From positions 124,001-188,000 of the forward strand of contig CATOTH010000010.1 of NCBI GenBank assembly GCA_951813065.1: DNA of 64,000 bases, read 5' to 3'. The DNA comes from an uncultured Bryobacterales bacterium (lineage in GTDB: Bacteria > Acidobacteriota > Terriglobia > Bryobacterales > UBA6623). Below, piece by piece: positions 18,616-27,636 of this stretch; position 1 is the stretch's first letter, and each line of letters begins with the position of its first letter. Below the pieces are notes generated by a model. That model saw only the letters and a list, made by a program, of their open reading frames with translations. It was not told the origin of the DNA and did not search any database. The position numbers and the translations under genes were made by a program.

Positions 18616-20460
18616 TTAGCTGAGCAGGAGGGCGACGGCCCCGTTCGGGTCCAGCGACAGTTGGCTCATGCGACGCTGGATGTTCTTCGTCTCCAGCAGC
18701 CGCAGGATCGAGATCGCGAGATTCGAAACCGCCGCCATCAAACGCGGCAGCGGGCCCTTGCGGATGCGGCATTTGTCCTCGCCGACGGCCACGTCCCGCA
18801 CGTAGTGGACCCGATTCTCGATGCCCCAGTGACTGCGGTTCAAATGCAGCAACTGCTGCGGTGTCACCTGCTCCGGCCCCAAGCTGGTCACCAAGTAGAC
18901 GGTCTCGGGCTGGCGCTGCTTGCCGGTCTTCTTGTAGGTCACCTCCCGCCGTACCTGCGCGACGAGACGGACACCGGGAAAGTGCACGTACGGGACCGCG
19001 GGGTCGAGTTCGTCCGAGACCCGGATCGAGCGGGTTTCGATCCGTCCGTGATCGCCATCGGTGGTCGTGTACGCCGGCATGCAGTCCCAGTGAAAGCCAT
19101 CGCGCACCTCCTCGAGCAGGGTGGGCTGGTTGTCTTTCACCGTCAGGGCAAAGTTGAGCTGGAGTGCCAGCAGCTTCTCCACCGTGGGGCGCTGGGTGTG
19201 CAGCGCATCCGCCGTCATACAGATCCCGGTGCCGGCGAACTGCTCGACCAACTGGCGCAGCGCCGCCCCTTCGGCATCGTCCTTCTGGCCCGTGAAGCCG
19301 AGTTGGCCGACCACCGTGCCGGAGTGGATCTCCAGCGCCGACAGCTGTTGCTGGGGGGCCTTGTCGCGGGGCTGGCCAGCCGCGTCCAAGTCCCGGTCAT
19401 AGGATCCGCGCAGCACCTTCCCATCGATCGCAATCGCCTGTAGCGGCGCCTCGGAATCGCCGCTGTCAGCTGCCTCGCCCTCGGCGCTATCTTCCTCCTC
19501 ATCAAAGACTTGCTCGGCTGTCCAGGCTGCCAACAGACGCTCCACCTCGGCGGCGTCAATGCGCTTGAGAATGTAGTGCCAGCTACTGATGCCGGGCGCC
19601 TCGTAGCGCCCCGTCTGGGGGCGCCGGCGGGAGCCGATCGCCGCCAGGGTCGCCTGGCTCAGGGCCCGGCCGAAGTCGCACAGTTCGGTCAGGTCCTGCT
19701 GGCCGGCCAGGCGCGCGGCGATCAGGATCGTCAGCGCGGTGCGCAACGGATAGCGCAGGCCCCGCCGCTTGCGGGTTTCGGGAATCTGGTCGAGATAGGC
19801 GAACAGGGACCGCCATTGGGAGGGTTGCAGCATGATACAGGGTCGATGGGGTTGCCAGTGGGGATGCGGCTGGGTCGCCGCGAGCTGCTGCCGCGCGTTG
19901 CGCCGCAGCGGGTAGACGAACACGCGCTTGGGCACGCCGTGGGAGTGATAGCCGATCGCGCCGCCACGGACCCGGCCGAACCCTTGTGTGCTGCCGACCT
20001 CGATCCAGTTGGCGGCGCGATAGCACGTGCCCGCGAAGTGGCTGGGATCAACGAACGTTTCCGCGAGCAACAAGGGAGCCGCGTGCAGGCGCAGCCACTC
20101 GCGGGGCAGTTGGCGCAGGCTGAGGCCGAGCACGCGGGAGGCGAGATGAGGGCAGGAGCCCGCCTCGCATAACAGCAAGAAGCGGGACTGATTGGCGACC
20201 AGGAAGAGCCGCTGGCGACGCTGCAAGGAGGTCCAGCCGATCCAGCGGTCGCGGGCGGCACAGTGCAGGGCGGCGGCATGCCAGCCGATCAAGGCGAGCC
20301 ACTGATCGCCGAGCACGGCGACCTGCCGCAGGCGCTTGCCACAGAAGTTGCGGAACCCGAGATAGTGGTGCTGGCGCATCAGGTCGTTCCAGCGCGGCTC
20401 CTCGTCGGGCCGCACGGTCCGGACCTGCACTTCCCGCAAGGGAATCTCGTTCGGGATCAT
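18616..20460 (-). CDS. ISAs1-family transposase fused to an N-terminal DUF4338 (DruA-like) domain
   Basis: A 614-residue protein with two parts. Residues about 1-205 match DUF4338: RWNDLMRQHHYLGFRNFCGK, then LRQVAVLGDQWLALIGWHAA, ARDRWIGW, and later NRSRFLLL-like and LASRVLGLSLRQLPREW blocks. The same domain occurs in the DruA protein of Druantia systems. From about residue 215 follows an ISAs1-type DDE transposase: FAYLDQIPETRKRRGLRYPL, the first Asp in AIAIDGKVLRGS, the second in MTADALHTQRPT, and the Glu in HWGIENRVHYVRDV. The frame is intact, so the element may be active or recently so. The element lies in an intergenic space. Both flanks are non-coding; its exact ends are not resolved. 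Confidence 0.9.
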   Translation of the reverse strand: MIPNEIPLREVQVRTVRPDEEPRWNDLMRQHHYLGFRNFCGKRLRQVAVLGDQWLALIGWHAAALHCAARDRWIGWTSLQRRQRLFLVANQSRFLLLCEAGSCPHLASRVLGLSLRQLPREWLRLHAAPLLLAETFVDPSHFAGTCYRAANWIEVGSTQGFGRVRGGAIGYHSHGVPKRVFVYPLRRNARQQLAATQPHPHWQPHRPCIMLQPSQWRSLFAYLDQIPETRKRRGLRYPLRTALTILIAARLAGQQDLTELCDFGRALSQATLAAIGSRRRPQTGRYEAPGISSWHYILKRIDAAEVERLLAAWTAEQVFDEEEDSAEGEAADSGDSEAPLQAIAIDGKVLRGSYDRDLDAAGQPRDKAPQQQLSALEIHSGTVVGQLGFTGQKDDAEGAALRQLVEQFAGTGICMTADALHTQRPTVEKLLALQLNFALTVKDNQPTLLEEVRDGFHWDCMPAYTTTDGDHGRIETRSIRVSDELDPAVPYVHFPGVRLVAQVRREVTYKKTGKQRQPETVYLVTSLGPEQVTPQQLLHLNRSHWGIENRVHYVRDVAVGEDKCRIRKGPLPRLMAAVSNLAISILRLLETKNIQRRMSQLSLDPNGAVALLLS

Positions 20461-20905
20461 TCTGCGAGTTATCGCATAACCCAGGCGTGTTTGTCCAGCC
20501 TTCCGCCTTAGTCCTTTGTCATTCAGCCATTGCTACCGAACATTGAAAAGCCCTGACCCCGGAACAGGGTGGTGGCTCTGCGGGCCTCAAGAGTCCCCCG
20601 GTTTCGTCCGCGGGAGTTGCTACGGACGTAGCGTTAGAGACTACCTCTTGTTTGGCGTGGCCTACGAATGCGCCGGCCGGCCGTGATTGTCGGCGAAGTC
20701 ACCAGGCTCGAGACTCGGGCTTGATGAGTCCGTCATGATTCTGAATTGAAGGCCCGATGTGAAGCGAGAACAAAGCAAATGGCACCGAAGAAGCGGAATG
20801 ATCTCGAACTGGTTGACTGTGCGGGAAGCCTCGTGTTGTGGGCTCGTCGGCTGTCGCAAACTTGGGCGCGCCTCCACCGCGCGGTTCGTGCCAAAGGGCT
20901 CGACG
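20461..20905. other. Region between transposase and Uma2 gene
   Basis: This contains the upstream side of the insertion element, with a GTTATCGCATAAC inverted repeat just before the transposase start. The rest has no supportable gene. CCTGACCCCGGAACAGG-type short palindromes are present but I cannot assign them a function. Confidence 0.35.
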
Positions 20906-21820
20906 CTACGAGCCTCCGTCCGTTCCCGGTGTCCTGTGACCGGCCTGCAGCTCGGTGATCCGCGCTTTGAGGCGAGCGATTTCCGATTCGGCGGCCCGCC
21001 TTGCCACAACCTCCGCATTCAGCGTCGTCTCCGCCTCGGCTCTGGCCCGGTCCGCCTGGGCTCTGGCCTGCTCCGCCTGGGCTCTGGCCTGCTCCGCCTC
21101 GGCCTTGGCCCGTTCCGCCTCGGTCCGGCCCTGCTCCGATTCCCGGAACGTCAGCAGGTCCTCGCCGGTACCCGGGTCGCGGAAGCGCAGCAGGTGCTCC
21201 ATGCCCGGCCGGCTGTCCACCCGCAGATCCAGCTCCAGCACCTCGCTGCGAATCGATCCGTCCGCTGCCAGTCCCAGCGGCTCATACCCCAGGCCCGCCA
21301 GCGTACTCCCCTCCAGCCGCTGCCCCGGCCGTGACGCGCCCTCCAGCGCCCCGACCGGATTGAACCGCCAATACTCCGTCACCCCGATCGACGCGTACAG
21401 GACCCGCTTCACGCCCCGGTCCCGCCCCGCGCTCGCCGGCGAGGCCACCTCCAGCACGAAGCCCGGCGGGCGGCCAGCCTCCCATACCCGGTAGGAGGTC
21501 TCCGGCAACGCCGCCAGGCCCCGCACCACGAACAGGTCCGGGACCAGCTTCTTCTCGACGTCGCCTTCCTGGTAGTACAGGTTCATGTTCGCCCCGACCT
21601 GGACCAGGCTGGATTCTGCGAACCGGTTGCGCAGCATGGCGAGCGCATACAGGATCGCGTCCACATGCCGCGGGCTCTCCGCCATTGCCTTGCCGTCCGA
21701 GTACGGGTACTCGATGGCGGCTGCGGATCGCTCTGCGGGACGTGCTGAGGTTCTTGCCATCAGGCTGGCGGCGGCAGTCTTGCCGACGCTCAGCATAACA
21801 GGCAGGCTGACACCCTTCAT
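20906..21820 (-). CDS. Uma2-family (DUF820) putative nuclease with coiled-coil tail
   Basis: The first about 200 residues match the Uma2/DUF820 restriction-endonuclease-like fold: a SPRHVDAILYALAMLRNRF helix, VGANMNLYYQEGDVEKKLVP, then PDLFVV, FVLEVASPAS and KRVLYASIGVTEYWRF. The PD...EVxS pattern gives the acidic residues of a PD-(D/E)XK core. Residues from about 230 on form a long heptad-repeat helix rich in AEAEQARAQ units, ending in ARLKARITELQ. ATG 21820 is preferred because GGGAG lies about seven bases upstream; the longer frame to 21907 has no such support. Uma2 proteins occur in many copies in cyanobacteria and other bacteria; their cellular role is not settled. Confidence 0.82.
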   Translation of the reverse strand: MKGVSLPVMLSVGKTAAASLMARTSARPAERSAAAIEYPYSDGKAMAESPRHVDAILYALAMLRNRFAESSLVQVGANMNLYYQEGDVEKKLVPDLFVVRGLAALPETSYRVWEAGRPPGFVLEVASPASAGRDRGVKRVLYASIGVTEYWRFNPVGALEGASRPGQRLEGSTLAGLGYEPLGLAADGSIRSEVLELDLRVDSRPGMEHLLRFRDPGTGEDLLTFRESEQGRTEAERAKAEAEQARAQAEQARAQADRARAEAETTLNAEVVARRAAESEIARLKARITELQAGHRTPGTDGGS

Positions 21821-22253
21821 GCCCATCTCCCTCTTGGAACGAAAGAGCTGGCGGACCGCTGGGTCGCTGCAAAGCCGCGTTCCCCGGCAGGCGCCTTCAC
21901 GCCGCACACGGTCTGCCCGAAGGGTTACACGATCCGGAACTCGGGACGATATGGAGAGCCTCTCTTAAGGTGCTGGAGGCCAGATGCCACCGGACCTGGG
22001 CCGGCTTGGCGCCAGCGGGTATCGATGGACCAATTGAACGGCAATCCGAATCGCTGCCGCCGCGGCTGGCCCAGGGTGCTGGCGCGTGGATTGGCCCTGA
22101 TCGACATCCGGGCTCTGGAAGCTGGTGTTGAGAATCGGATATGACGGATGTTTCGTGACACCGAAGACTTCTCAACGGAACCGCAGCTTCAAGCGCGCCG
22201 TGAGTTGGGGATTATGCATCAGACCGACTTCCCAGTTAGAGTCGGCCTCCGCT
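21821..22253. other. Intergenic region, no gene recognised
   Basis: Both neighbours are on the minus strand. The Uma2 promoter should lie just above 21820. No repeat, RNA or conserved frame is evident. Confidence 0.35.
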
Positions 22254-23507
22254 CTAGCTCCACCAGGTTTCCCCGTCTGCGAGGTGCGCCTTGACCACGT
22301 CGGGGTCGAGCTCGATCCCAAGGCCCGGCTCGTCCGGAACTTCGACGAAGCCGGCCTTTGCCAGCGGCCCGTCATGCACAATGACGTCGTCCATCCAGCC
22401 ACCGTCGAAGAAAACTGTCTCGCAAGCGAAGTAGTCTCGGACGGTTGATCCCCAATGGACGGTCGCCATGCCGTTCACGATGCTCCCGGTGTTGTGGTTG
22501 GCCATAGGCAGGAAGTACAGGTCCGCGAGGTCTGCCATGCGCTTGTTCTCGAGGAATCCGCCCGAGTTGCGAAGGTCGGGGTGAAGGATGTCGATCGCCG
22601 CGTTGACCACGAAAGGTAGCGCCTCGGCGCGGCGCATCCAGTTCTCGCCGGTGCAGATCGGTACCGGCGACATCTCCGCCAGCCGCTTCCAGCTCTCGGA
22701 GTAGGCGACTGGCAGAGGGTCCTCCAGGAAGAGCGGCTTGACGTCCGTCAGGGCGACCGCCATGTCTATGGCGCTGCGCAGGTCGAACTCCCAGTGGCAG
22801 CCGATCAGGATGTCGTGCTCGAAGCCGAGTGCCTCCCGGCAGTTCTCGAACCCCAGGCGCAACCTACGCAGTTCGTCGCTCGAGAGCATGCGATTGGAGG
22901 GATCGCGGCCTGGGTCCATGCCCGGACTGTTCCGCAAGGGGCCAAACTTGTGCATGTTGATCCCGAAAGGGCTCTCCTTCACCTGCTGCGCCCAGTCCCG
23001 GAGAACGGCCTTGTCGAAGAAGTCGTCCGGCCGGGAGTGGTCGTACAGACGCACCTTGTCGCGAAACTTCCCGCCCAGCAGCTTGTACGTCGGTACGTCA
23101 AGCAGCTTGCCGGCCAGGTCCCAAAGGGCCATTTCGATGCCGCTCATCGCCCTCTGCTGGGCGTGCGCGCTCCCGTCGGTGTAGCGGTATCCGGTATACA
23201 GCCGATCGATCTGCAGCGGGTCCTTCCCGATGAACAACTCGCGCAAGCCGTGAATTTCCTCCTTGATTCCCAAGCCGGGGGAACCGTAGGCCTCGGCGAT
23301 GCCATGCACGCCCGCATCCGTGTCGACTCGGACCAGCGTGTACGTCCGAGGCCCCTGCAGGATCATCGTCTTGATGTCGGTGATCTTGACCTTGTTGTGG
23401 GTGGTCGCGCTGAGTCGGTGGTAGCTCGCCAGCCAGGCGGGAACCGAGGCGCCCGCGAGTGACGCCAGGAACGTGCGTCGGGAGCGTTGTTGCATGTTGG
23501 CCGACAT
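22254..23507 (-). CDS. Tat-exported mandelate racemase / enolase-superfamily protein
   Basis: About 417 residues. The N-terminus carries a twin-arginine signal (RSRRTFLASLAG) and a hydrophobic segment, so the folded enzyme is exported. The enolase N-terminal capping domain begins at VKITDIKTMIL and the barrel near ALWDLAGKLLDVPTYKLLGG. Barrel strand ends show FLEDPLP (Glu), ICTGEN (Glu), DILHPDLRNSGG and ANHNTGS (His), the metal and base positions of the mandelate-racemase group. The strand that normally carries the first metal Asp reads ILIGCHWEFD, without Asp in the usual place. Members of this group dehydrate sugar acids; the substrate is not predictable. Start is ambiguous among ATG 23507, ATG 23495 and GTG 23516. 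Confidence 0.85.
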   Translation of the reverse strand: MSANMQQRSRRTFLASLAGASVPAWLASYHRLSATTHNKVKITDIKTMILQGPRTYTLVRVDTDAGVHGIAEAYGSPGLGIKEEIHGLRELFIGKDPLQIDRLYTGYRYTDGSAHAQQRAMSGIEMALWDLAGKLLDVPTYKLLGGKFRDKVRLYDHSRPDDFFDKAVLRDWAQQVKESPFGINMHKFGPLRNSPGMDPGRDPSNRMLSSDELRRLRLGFENCREALGFEHDILIGCHWEFDLRSAIDMAVALTDVKPLFLEDPLPVAYSESWKRLAEMSPVPICTGENWMRRAEALPFVVNAAIDILHPDLRNSGGFLENKRMADLADLYFLPMANHNTGSIVNGMATVHWGSTVRDYFACETVFFDGGWMDDVIVHDGPLAKAGFVEVPDEPGLGIELDPDVVKAHLADGETWWS

Positions 23508-23581
23508 TATAGGCACTCGCTGGTGAGGGCAATTCCCAGGGCATTGCCTGTCAAGGGCCGATGCTCGGGCCCAGCGGTCAA

Positions 23582-23854
23582 CTATTGGCGCTGGACGATC
23601 CTGGTTAGGACGAAGTTGTAGAGCCAGGCAATGACGAATCCAAAGACAAAACCGTCCACTACTCCGTAAACGGCACTCAGCCCCAAATCCACAACCGGGT
23701 CGGATCCCGAGATTCCCGGATAGATCGACCCGATCAGTTGGAAGTATTCCGACCCGTAGTCCGGGAAGATCGCGTTAACAATCGTGATTCCGCACATCGA
23801 TACTCCCCACAAGATGCCAAGCGCCAAGCCCAGCGCAACCCGCGAAATCTTCAT
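23582..23854 (-). CDS. Small holin-like membrane protein
   Basis: A 90-residue protein with two clear membrane segments (ALGLALGILWGVSMCGITIV and VVDGFVFGFVIAWLYNFVLT) and a loop containing LIGSIYPGISGS. It matches the small proteins commonly annotated as bacteriophage holin (MKL-xALGLALGILWG pattern), which are chromosomal in many bacteria and not necessarily phage-derived. ATG 23854 is supported by GGGGAGGT six bases upstream; the longer open frame to 24094 lacks such a site. Function unknown. Confidence 0.72.
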   Translation of the reverse strand: MKISRVALGLALGILWGVSMCGITIVNAIFPDYGSEYFQLIGSIYPGISGSDPVVDLGLSAVYGVVDGFVFGFVIAWLYNFVLTRIVQRQ

Positions 23855-24201
23855 GCCTTTACCTCCCCAAGCGCCATTTGCGGTTGTCTCGGGAACGAAT
23901 CCCGACCTGACCGTCCGCACTATGGTAGATAACCGTGTTTCAGGCGCTTGGATGTCACGGAAACCTGGCTTGCCGGCCTGGAGACTCTCGGCAGTACTGC
24001 TGTCTTTCGAAGATAGCCGGCCCCGCTTGACCATCCGTGCCAATGCCCACAGCCTCGGGAATCGTTTCCGGTAGGCACCTAGCCGCTGCAACATCTTGCT
24101 TCAACCCCTCCACAGAAGATCATCCTTGTGCCGCAGCCGCTTCCCGCCATCCACCTTGACACCATCCCAAGACTCCGGTAGGCTCACACTCAGCCTCTAG
24201 A
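23855..24201. other. Divergent intergenic region
   Basis: This separates the holin-like gene and the outer-membrane protein gene, which are transcribed away from each other. No clear promoter pair or repeat was identified. Confidence 0.35.
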
Positions 24202-24738
24202 ATGCGAGTCCTAGCCAGAGTCCTGACACTCTGCGTGGCACTCACACTGACCTCCGCAGCCGCCAATGCCCAGACTCATATCCATGGCTACGGCGGCAGC
24301 CTGATTAGCAGTTCCAACAAGGGCTACAGCGGATTCCTCGCAGGCGGCGGGGTGGAGCGGAAGTGGTTCTTCGTTGCAGCAGACGGGCACTCCCTCAGAA
24401 CACCCCCACAGGTACAGACCGTATTGAACCTCTTCGAGGATCTGACCGGAACCAACTTCGGACTCGGACTCGAATTGAGCGGACTGGACCTATCGCTCGG
24501 TATCCCGATCCGGGTCAGCAAGACTGTCTCTCTGATTCCGGCACCGATCGTCGGCTTCACCAACATACGGTTCTGTATCGACACAAACTGCTTCTCAGCA
24601 CCCGACTTGAACTATGGCGGGGGCGGCGTCGCACGGATCATGCTGGCTCCACGCATTGGAGTCCACGCAGGCTTCCGCTATACCAGGCACTATGAACTCG
24701 CCTTCACCGCCGGCGCGGTGTCCCGGCTCTGGGACTGA
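24202..24738 (+). CDS. Small outer-membrane beta-barrel-like protein
   Basis: 178 residues with a signal peptide (cleavage near SAAANAQ). The rest consists of alternating polar/hydrophobic strands with Gly turns (GYSGFLAGGGVERKWFFVAA, VSLIPAPIVGFTNIRF) and ends in SRLWD. The overall look is of an 8-stranded OmpA/OmpW-sized outer-membrane barrel. A cysteine pair (FCIDTNCF) is in a likely extracellular loop. I cannot assign a named family. The frame starts with ATG at 24202, and the next start would cut the signal peptide. Confidence 0.7.
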   Translation: MRVLARVLTLCVALTLTSAAANAQTHIHGYGGSLISSSNKGYSGFLAGGGVERKWFFVAADGHSLRTPPQVQTVLNLFEDLTGTNFGLGLELSGLDLSLGIPIRVSKTVSLIPAPIVGFTNIRFCIDTNCFSAPDLNYGGGGVARIMLAPRIGVHAGFRYTRHYELAFTAGAVSRLWD

Positions 24739-24861
24739 ATGAGCGGGAGAATCAACCACCTCCGACCATTAGCACTCAAGAGCAAATGGTTCCCCTTGAC
24801 AGTCTTCGCCCTTGGCGACTTGGGCAACAAGAAGCGAAGCCGCCCGATGCCCCTGATTGAA

Positions 24862-24935
24862 GGGGCCGTAGCTCTATGGAGAGAACATTGCCGTTGCACG
24901 CACGGGTCCAGGTTCGATTCCACGCTGTCCCTCCA
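24862..24935 (+). pseudogene. Degenerate tRNA-Ala (TGC)-like sequence
   Basis: The 74 bases align in register with bacterial tRNA-Ala(TGC): GGGGCCGTAGCTC at the 5' end, GGAGAG in the D-arm, TTGCACGCA around the anticodon, GGTTCGATTCC in the T-arm and CTCCA at the 3' end. The stems do not hold: the acceptor has a mismatch and a G-T pair, only about three anticodon-stem pairs form, the T-stem has two mismatches and the D-loop is short. It is most likely a decayed tRNA copy and not a working gene. Confidence 0.55.
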
Positions 24936-25593
24936 CCTGCAGCTTGGCTGAACCGGAATCCAGGGAGACCGGGACTGACTCGCCAAGCCTCGGCTCACTC
25001 AACGTGCTCAAAATGAGCAGGTGTAGCAGACTTGACCAGGTCATCCTGTCCTCCCTGCTCCAGTCGCACGTTCTGGTGCTCGATGGCCACTTCCGGCAAC
25101 TCTTCGAGGCATTCCCATTGGGGTAGGCCCTGCGTGCGTGCCGCGATGTAGCGTGCCCGGATCTTGTTGCACGGCACCCCCGGAAACCTCACTTCCGGGA
25201 ACTCCAGCAAGATGTTCACATTGGTCTCAACAGAGTGGAAGTTCTCGAAGAGCTCCAACTGGCTCTCCGGGTGTCTAAGCCCCCCTGAACGACCCGTTCC
25301 TGATTACGATGACCATCACGCCAGCCGCATTGACACAACAATGTCACCGCAGATCTTCACTGTTCGATTGGGAGGGAACGCGGCAGCTTGACCATTCGAC
25401 ATGATTCCGATAGCCACCGGCCTGATCCGGGAATTTGCTCGTTCGCGTATAATCGGGTAGACAAAGAACGAGCAGCGCCGCGGCCGCTTCTCCCCTTCAG
25501 GTCACGCCTTCCCCGCTTATCAGGGGCCGGGAAGTTGAAGGTGATTTCTGCGCTCGTCAGACCGCTGTGCGGACTCGCGGACCCAAACCGGCT
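24936..25593. other. Long non-coding stretch before the E1 dehydrogenase gene
   Basis: A minus-strand frame at 24995-25258 could encode 87 residues (MELFENFHSVETNVN start), with plausible composition but no family match, ribosome-binding site or partner. Otherwise nothing is recognisable. The promoter of the plus-strand dehydrogenase unit should lie in the last 150 bases. Confidence 0.35.
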
Positions 25594-27621
25594 ATGGCAA
25601 CCCAAGTGATGGACGTAACCGAGGCGATCGTTCCCGACAAGGTAGTCAGGGAATTCTACGAGAAGCTCCTTCAGTGCTACTACGTCGAGGAGCGTGCCAA
25701 GGTCTTCGTGAAGCAGGGCAAGCTTGCCTTCTACGCGTCCACCCGGGGTCACGAGCAGGTGCAGGTCGGTGTGCCCATGCTGATGCGGACCGGGCATGAC
25801 TGGTTCTACACCTACTACCGCGAGAAGAGCGTCGCCGTAACGCTCGGCATGTCGTACAAGGACATTTTCCTGGGCTTGCTCAATCGCGAGGGAGACCCGA
25901 ACTCCGAGGGCGTGAACATGCCCGAGCAGTGGTCCTCGGAAGAGCTCAAACTGGTGGCCCAGAGCGCCTGTACCGGCACGCAGTACCTGCCGGCCGTCGG
26001 CGCGGCTCGCGCCTTGCGGTACGACGGCTCCGACGCCATCGTGTACGCCTCCTCCGGTGAAGGTGCCACGAGCGAGGGCGAATTCTTCGAATCACTGAAC
26101 TGGGCAGCTCGCGAGAAGCTGCCTGTCCTGTTTGTCGTCCAGAACAACGGCTACGCGATCAGCGTCCCGCAGAAGTACCAGACCGCGTCCAAGATCCACG
26201 ACATCGCGGAAGGCTTCGGGTTACCCGCGTACAACCTAGACGGCACTGGGTCGTTCGAGACGATGTACCAGTTGTTACCCGGACTGATCCAGGACATTCG
26301 CGATGGAAAGGGCCCGGCCCTGATCGAGTTCAATGTGGTGCGTCTCGACCACCACTCCTCGTCCGACGACCACCGCAAGTACCGCAGCGCGGAGGAACTG
26401 GACGAAGTTGCCATGCGCGATCCGATTCTCCGCGCCGAGGCCCAGGTCCTGAGTTCCGGATTGTTGACCGAGCCGCAAATCGAGGACCTGCGCGCCAAGA
26501 TCAAGGACGAGGTCGACCGCGCCGCCGAAGAGGCCGATTCCCACCCGTACCCGCAGAACTACGACGTCATGCAGCATGTCTTCTCCAAGGACCTTCCGGT
26601 CGAGGAGGAGTCGGAGCCGACGTTCGTGAACGAACGCGTTTCGATGGTCCAGGCCATCAACGCCGGCATCCGGGAAGAGATGCAGCGCAATCCCAAGATC
26701 GTCATGTGGGGCGAGGACATCCAGGATCCCAAGGGCGGGGTCTTCGGGGTGACCAAGGGGCTGACTGACGAGTTCGGAGAAGCCCGCTGCGTCAATTCCG
26801 CGCTGGCCGAGGCTTCAATCCTCGGCATCGCGGGCGGCATGGGCACGGCAGGCTACATGCCCGTGATCGAGATTCAGTTCGCCGACTACATCTGGCCGGC
26901 GTTCATGCAGATGCGCGACGAGATCGCGCCGATGCGCTGGCGCAGTGCCGGAGTGTGGGGCTGCCCCATGGTCTGCCGGGTAGCCTGCGGCGGCTATATC
27001 AAGGGCGGACCGTGGCATTCGGCCAACATCGAGGGATTCTTTGCGAACATCCCGGGCTGGTACGTCGTGTATCCGTCGTGCGCGCAGGACGCCAAGGGGC
27101 TGTTCAAGACCGCTGCCCGGATGAAGGATCCGGTGATCTTCCTGGAGCACAAGGGCCTGTACCGCGCCATGCCCGCGCGCACGCCCGAACCTGACGAGAA
27201 CTACCTGATCCCGTTCGGCAAGGCCAAGACCCGGCGGAGCGGCACGGACCTCACGGTCGTGACGTGGGGCTACACGGTCCACCAGGCCGAGGCTGTCGCG
27301 AACGCCCTGGAGGCGGAAGGCAAGGGATCGGTCGAAGTGATCGACTTGCGCTCGATCATCCCCTGGGACAAGCAGGCTGTCTTCGAGAGCGTGCGCCGGA
27401 CCAACCGCGTCGTAGTGGCCCACGAGGACTCCCTGACCATGGGCTTCGGAGCCGAAGTGGCAGCCGAGATCTCCCAGCATTGCTTCGACCACCTCGACGC
27501 GCCCGTTGCGCGCGTGGGTGCCGAGGATTGCTTCGTCCCGTCCGCCGTGAACCTGGAACGGCAGGTCCTCCCGTCCGAGGATTCGGTGAGACTTGCGATC
27601 GAGCGATTGCTCAAGTACTAG
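25594..27621 (+). CDS. 2-oxoacid dehydrogenase E1, alpha and beta subunits fused
   Basis: A 675-residue protein joining the E1-alpha and E1-beta chains of a thiamine-diphosphate 2-oxoacid dehydrogenase (branched-chain 2-oxoisovalerate or pyruvate type). The alpha part (about 1-345) has the ThDP motif SSGEGATSEGEFFESLNWAA ending in VVQNNGYAIS, and LDHHSSSDDHRKYR. The beta part (from about 355) starts at VSMVQAINAGIREEM and shows MWGEDI, ALAEASILGIAGG, EIQFADYIWPAF and the C-terminal transketolase domain (VVAHEDS, GAEDCFVPSA). It makes the acyl-lipoyl intermediate for branched-chain fatty-acid or energy metabolism. No E2/E3 genes are in the window. ATG 25594 is chosen over the upstream in-frame 25567 start. 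Confidence 0.93.
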   Translation: MATQVMDVTEAIVPDKVVREFYEKLLQCYYVEERAKVFVKQGKLAFYASTRGHEQVQVGVPMLMRTGHDWFYTYYREKSVAVTLGMSYKDIFLGLLNREGDPNSEGVNMPEQWSSEELKLVAQSACTGTQYLPAVGAARALRYDGSDAIVYASSGEGATSEGEFFESLNWAAREKLPVLFVVQNNGYAISVPQKYQTASKIHDIAEGFGLPAYNLDGTGSFETMYQLLPGLIQDIRDGKGPALIEFNVVRLDHHSSSDDHRKYRSAEELDEVAMRDPILRAEAQVLSSGLLTEPQIEDLRAKIKDEVDRAAEEADSHPYPQNYDVMQHVFSKDLPVEEESEPTFVNERVSMVQAINAGIREEMQRNPKIVMWGEDIQDPKGGVFGVTKGLTDEFGEARCVNSALAEASILGIAGGMGTAGYMPVIEIQFADYIWPAFMQMRDEIAPMRWRSAGVWGCPMVCRVACGGYIKGGPWHSANIEGFFANIPGWYVVYPSCAQDAKGLFKTAARMKDPVIFLEHKGLYRAMPARTPEPDENYLIPFGKAKTRRSGTDLTVVTWGYTVHQAEAVANALEAEGKGSVEVIDLRSIIPWDKQAVFESVRRTNRVVVAHEDSLTMGFGAEVAAEISQHCFDHLDAPVARVGAEDCFVPSAVNLERQVLPSEDSVRLAIERLLKY

Positions 27622-27636
27622 GACCCTGTCGCGGCC

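Noticed and set aside
18500-20560. Terminal inverted repeats of the ISAs1-family element
   Set aside because: Candidate ends did not match each other well enough by eye to state limits.
24995-25258. An 87-codon minus-strand frame
   Set aside because: Plausible composition but no family, ribosome-binding site or partner.
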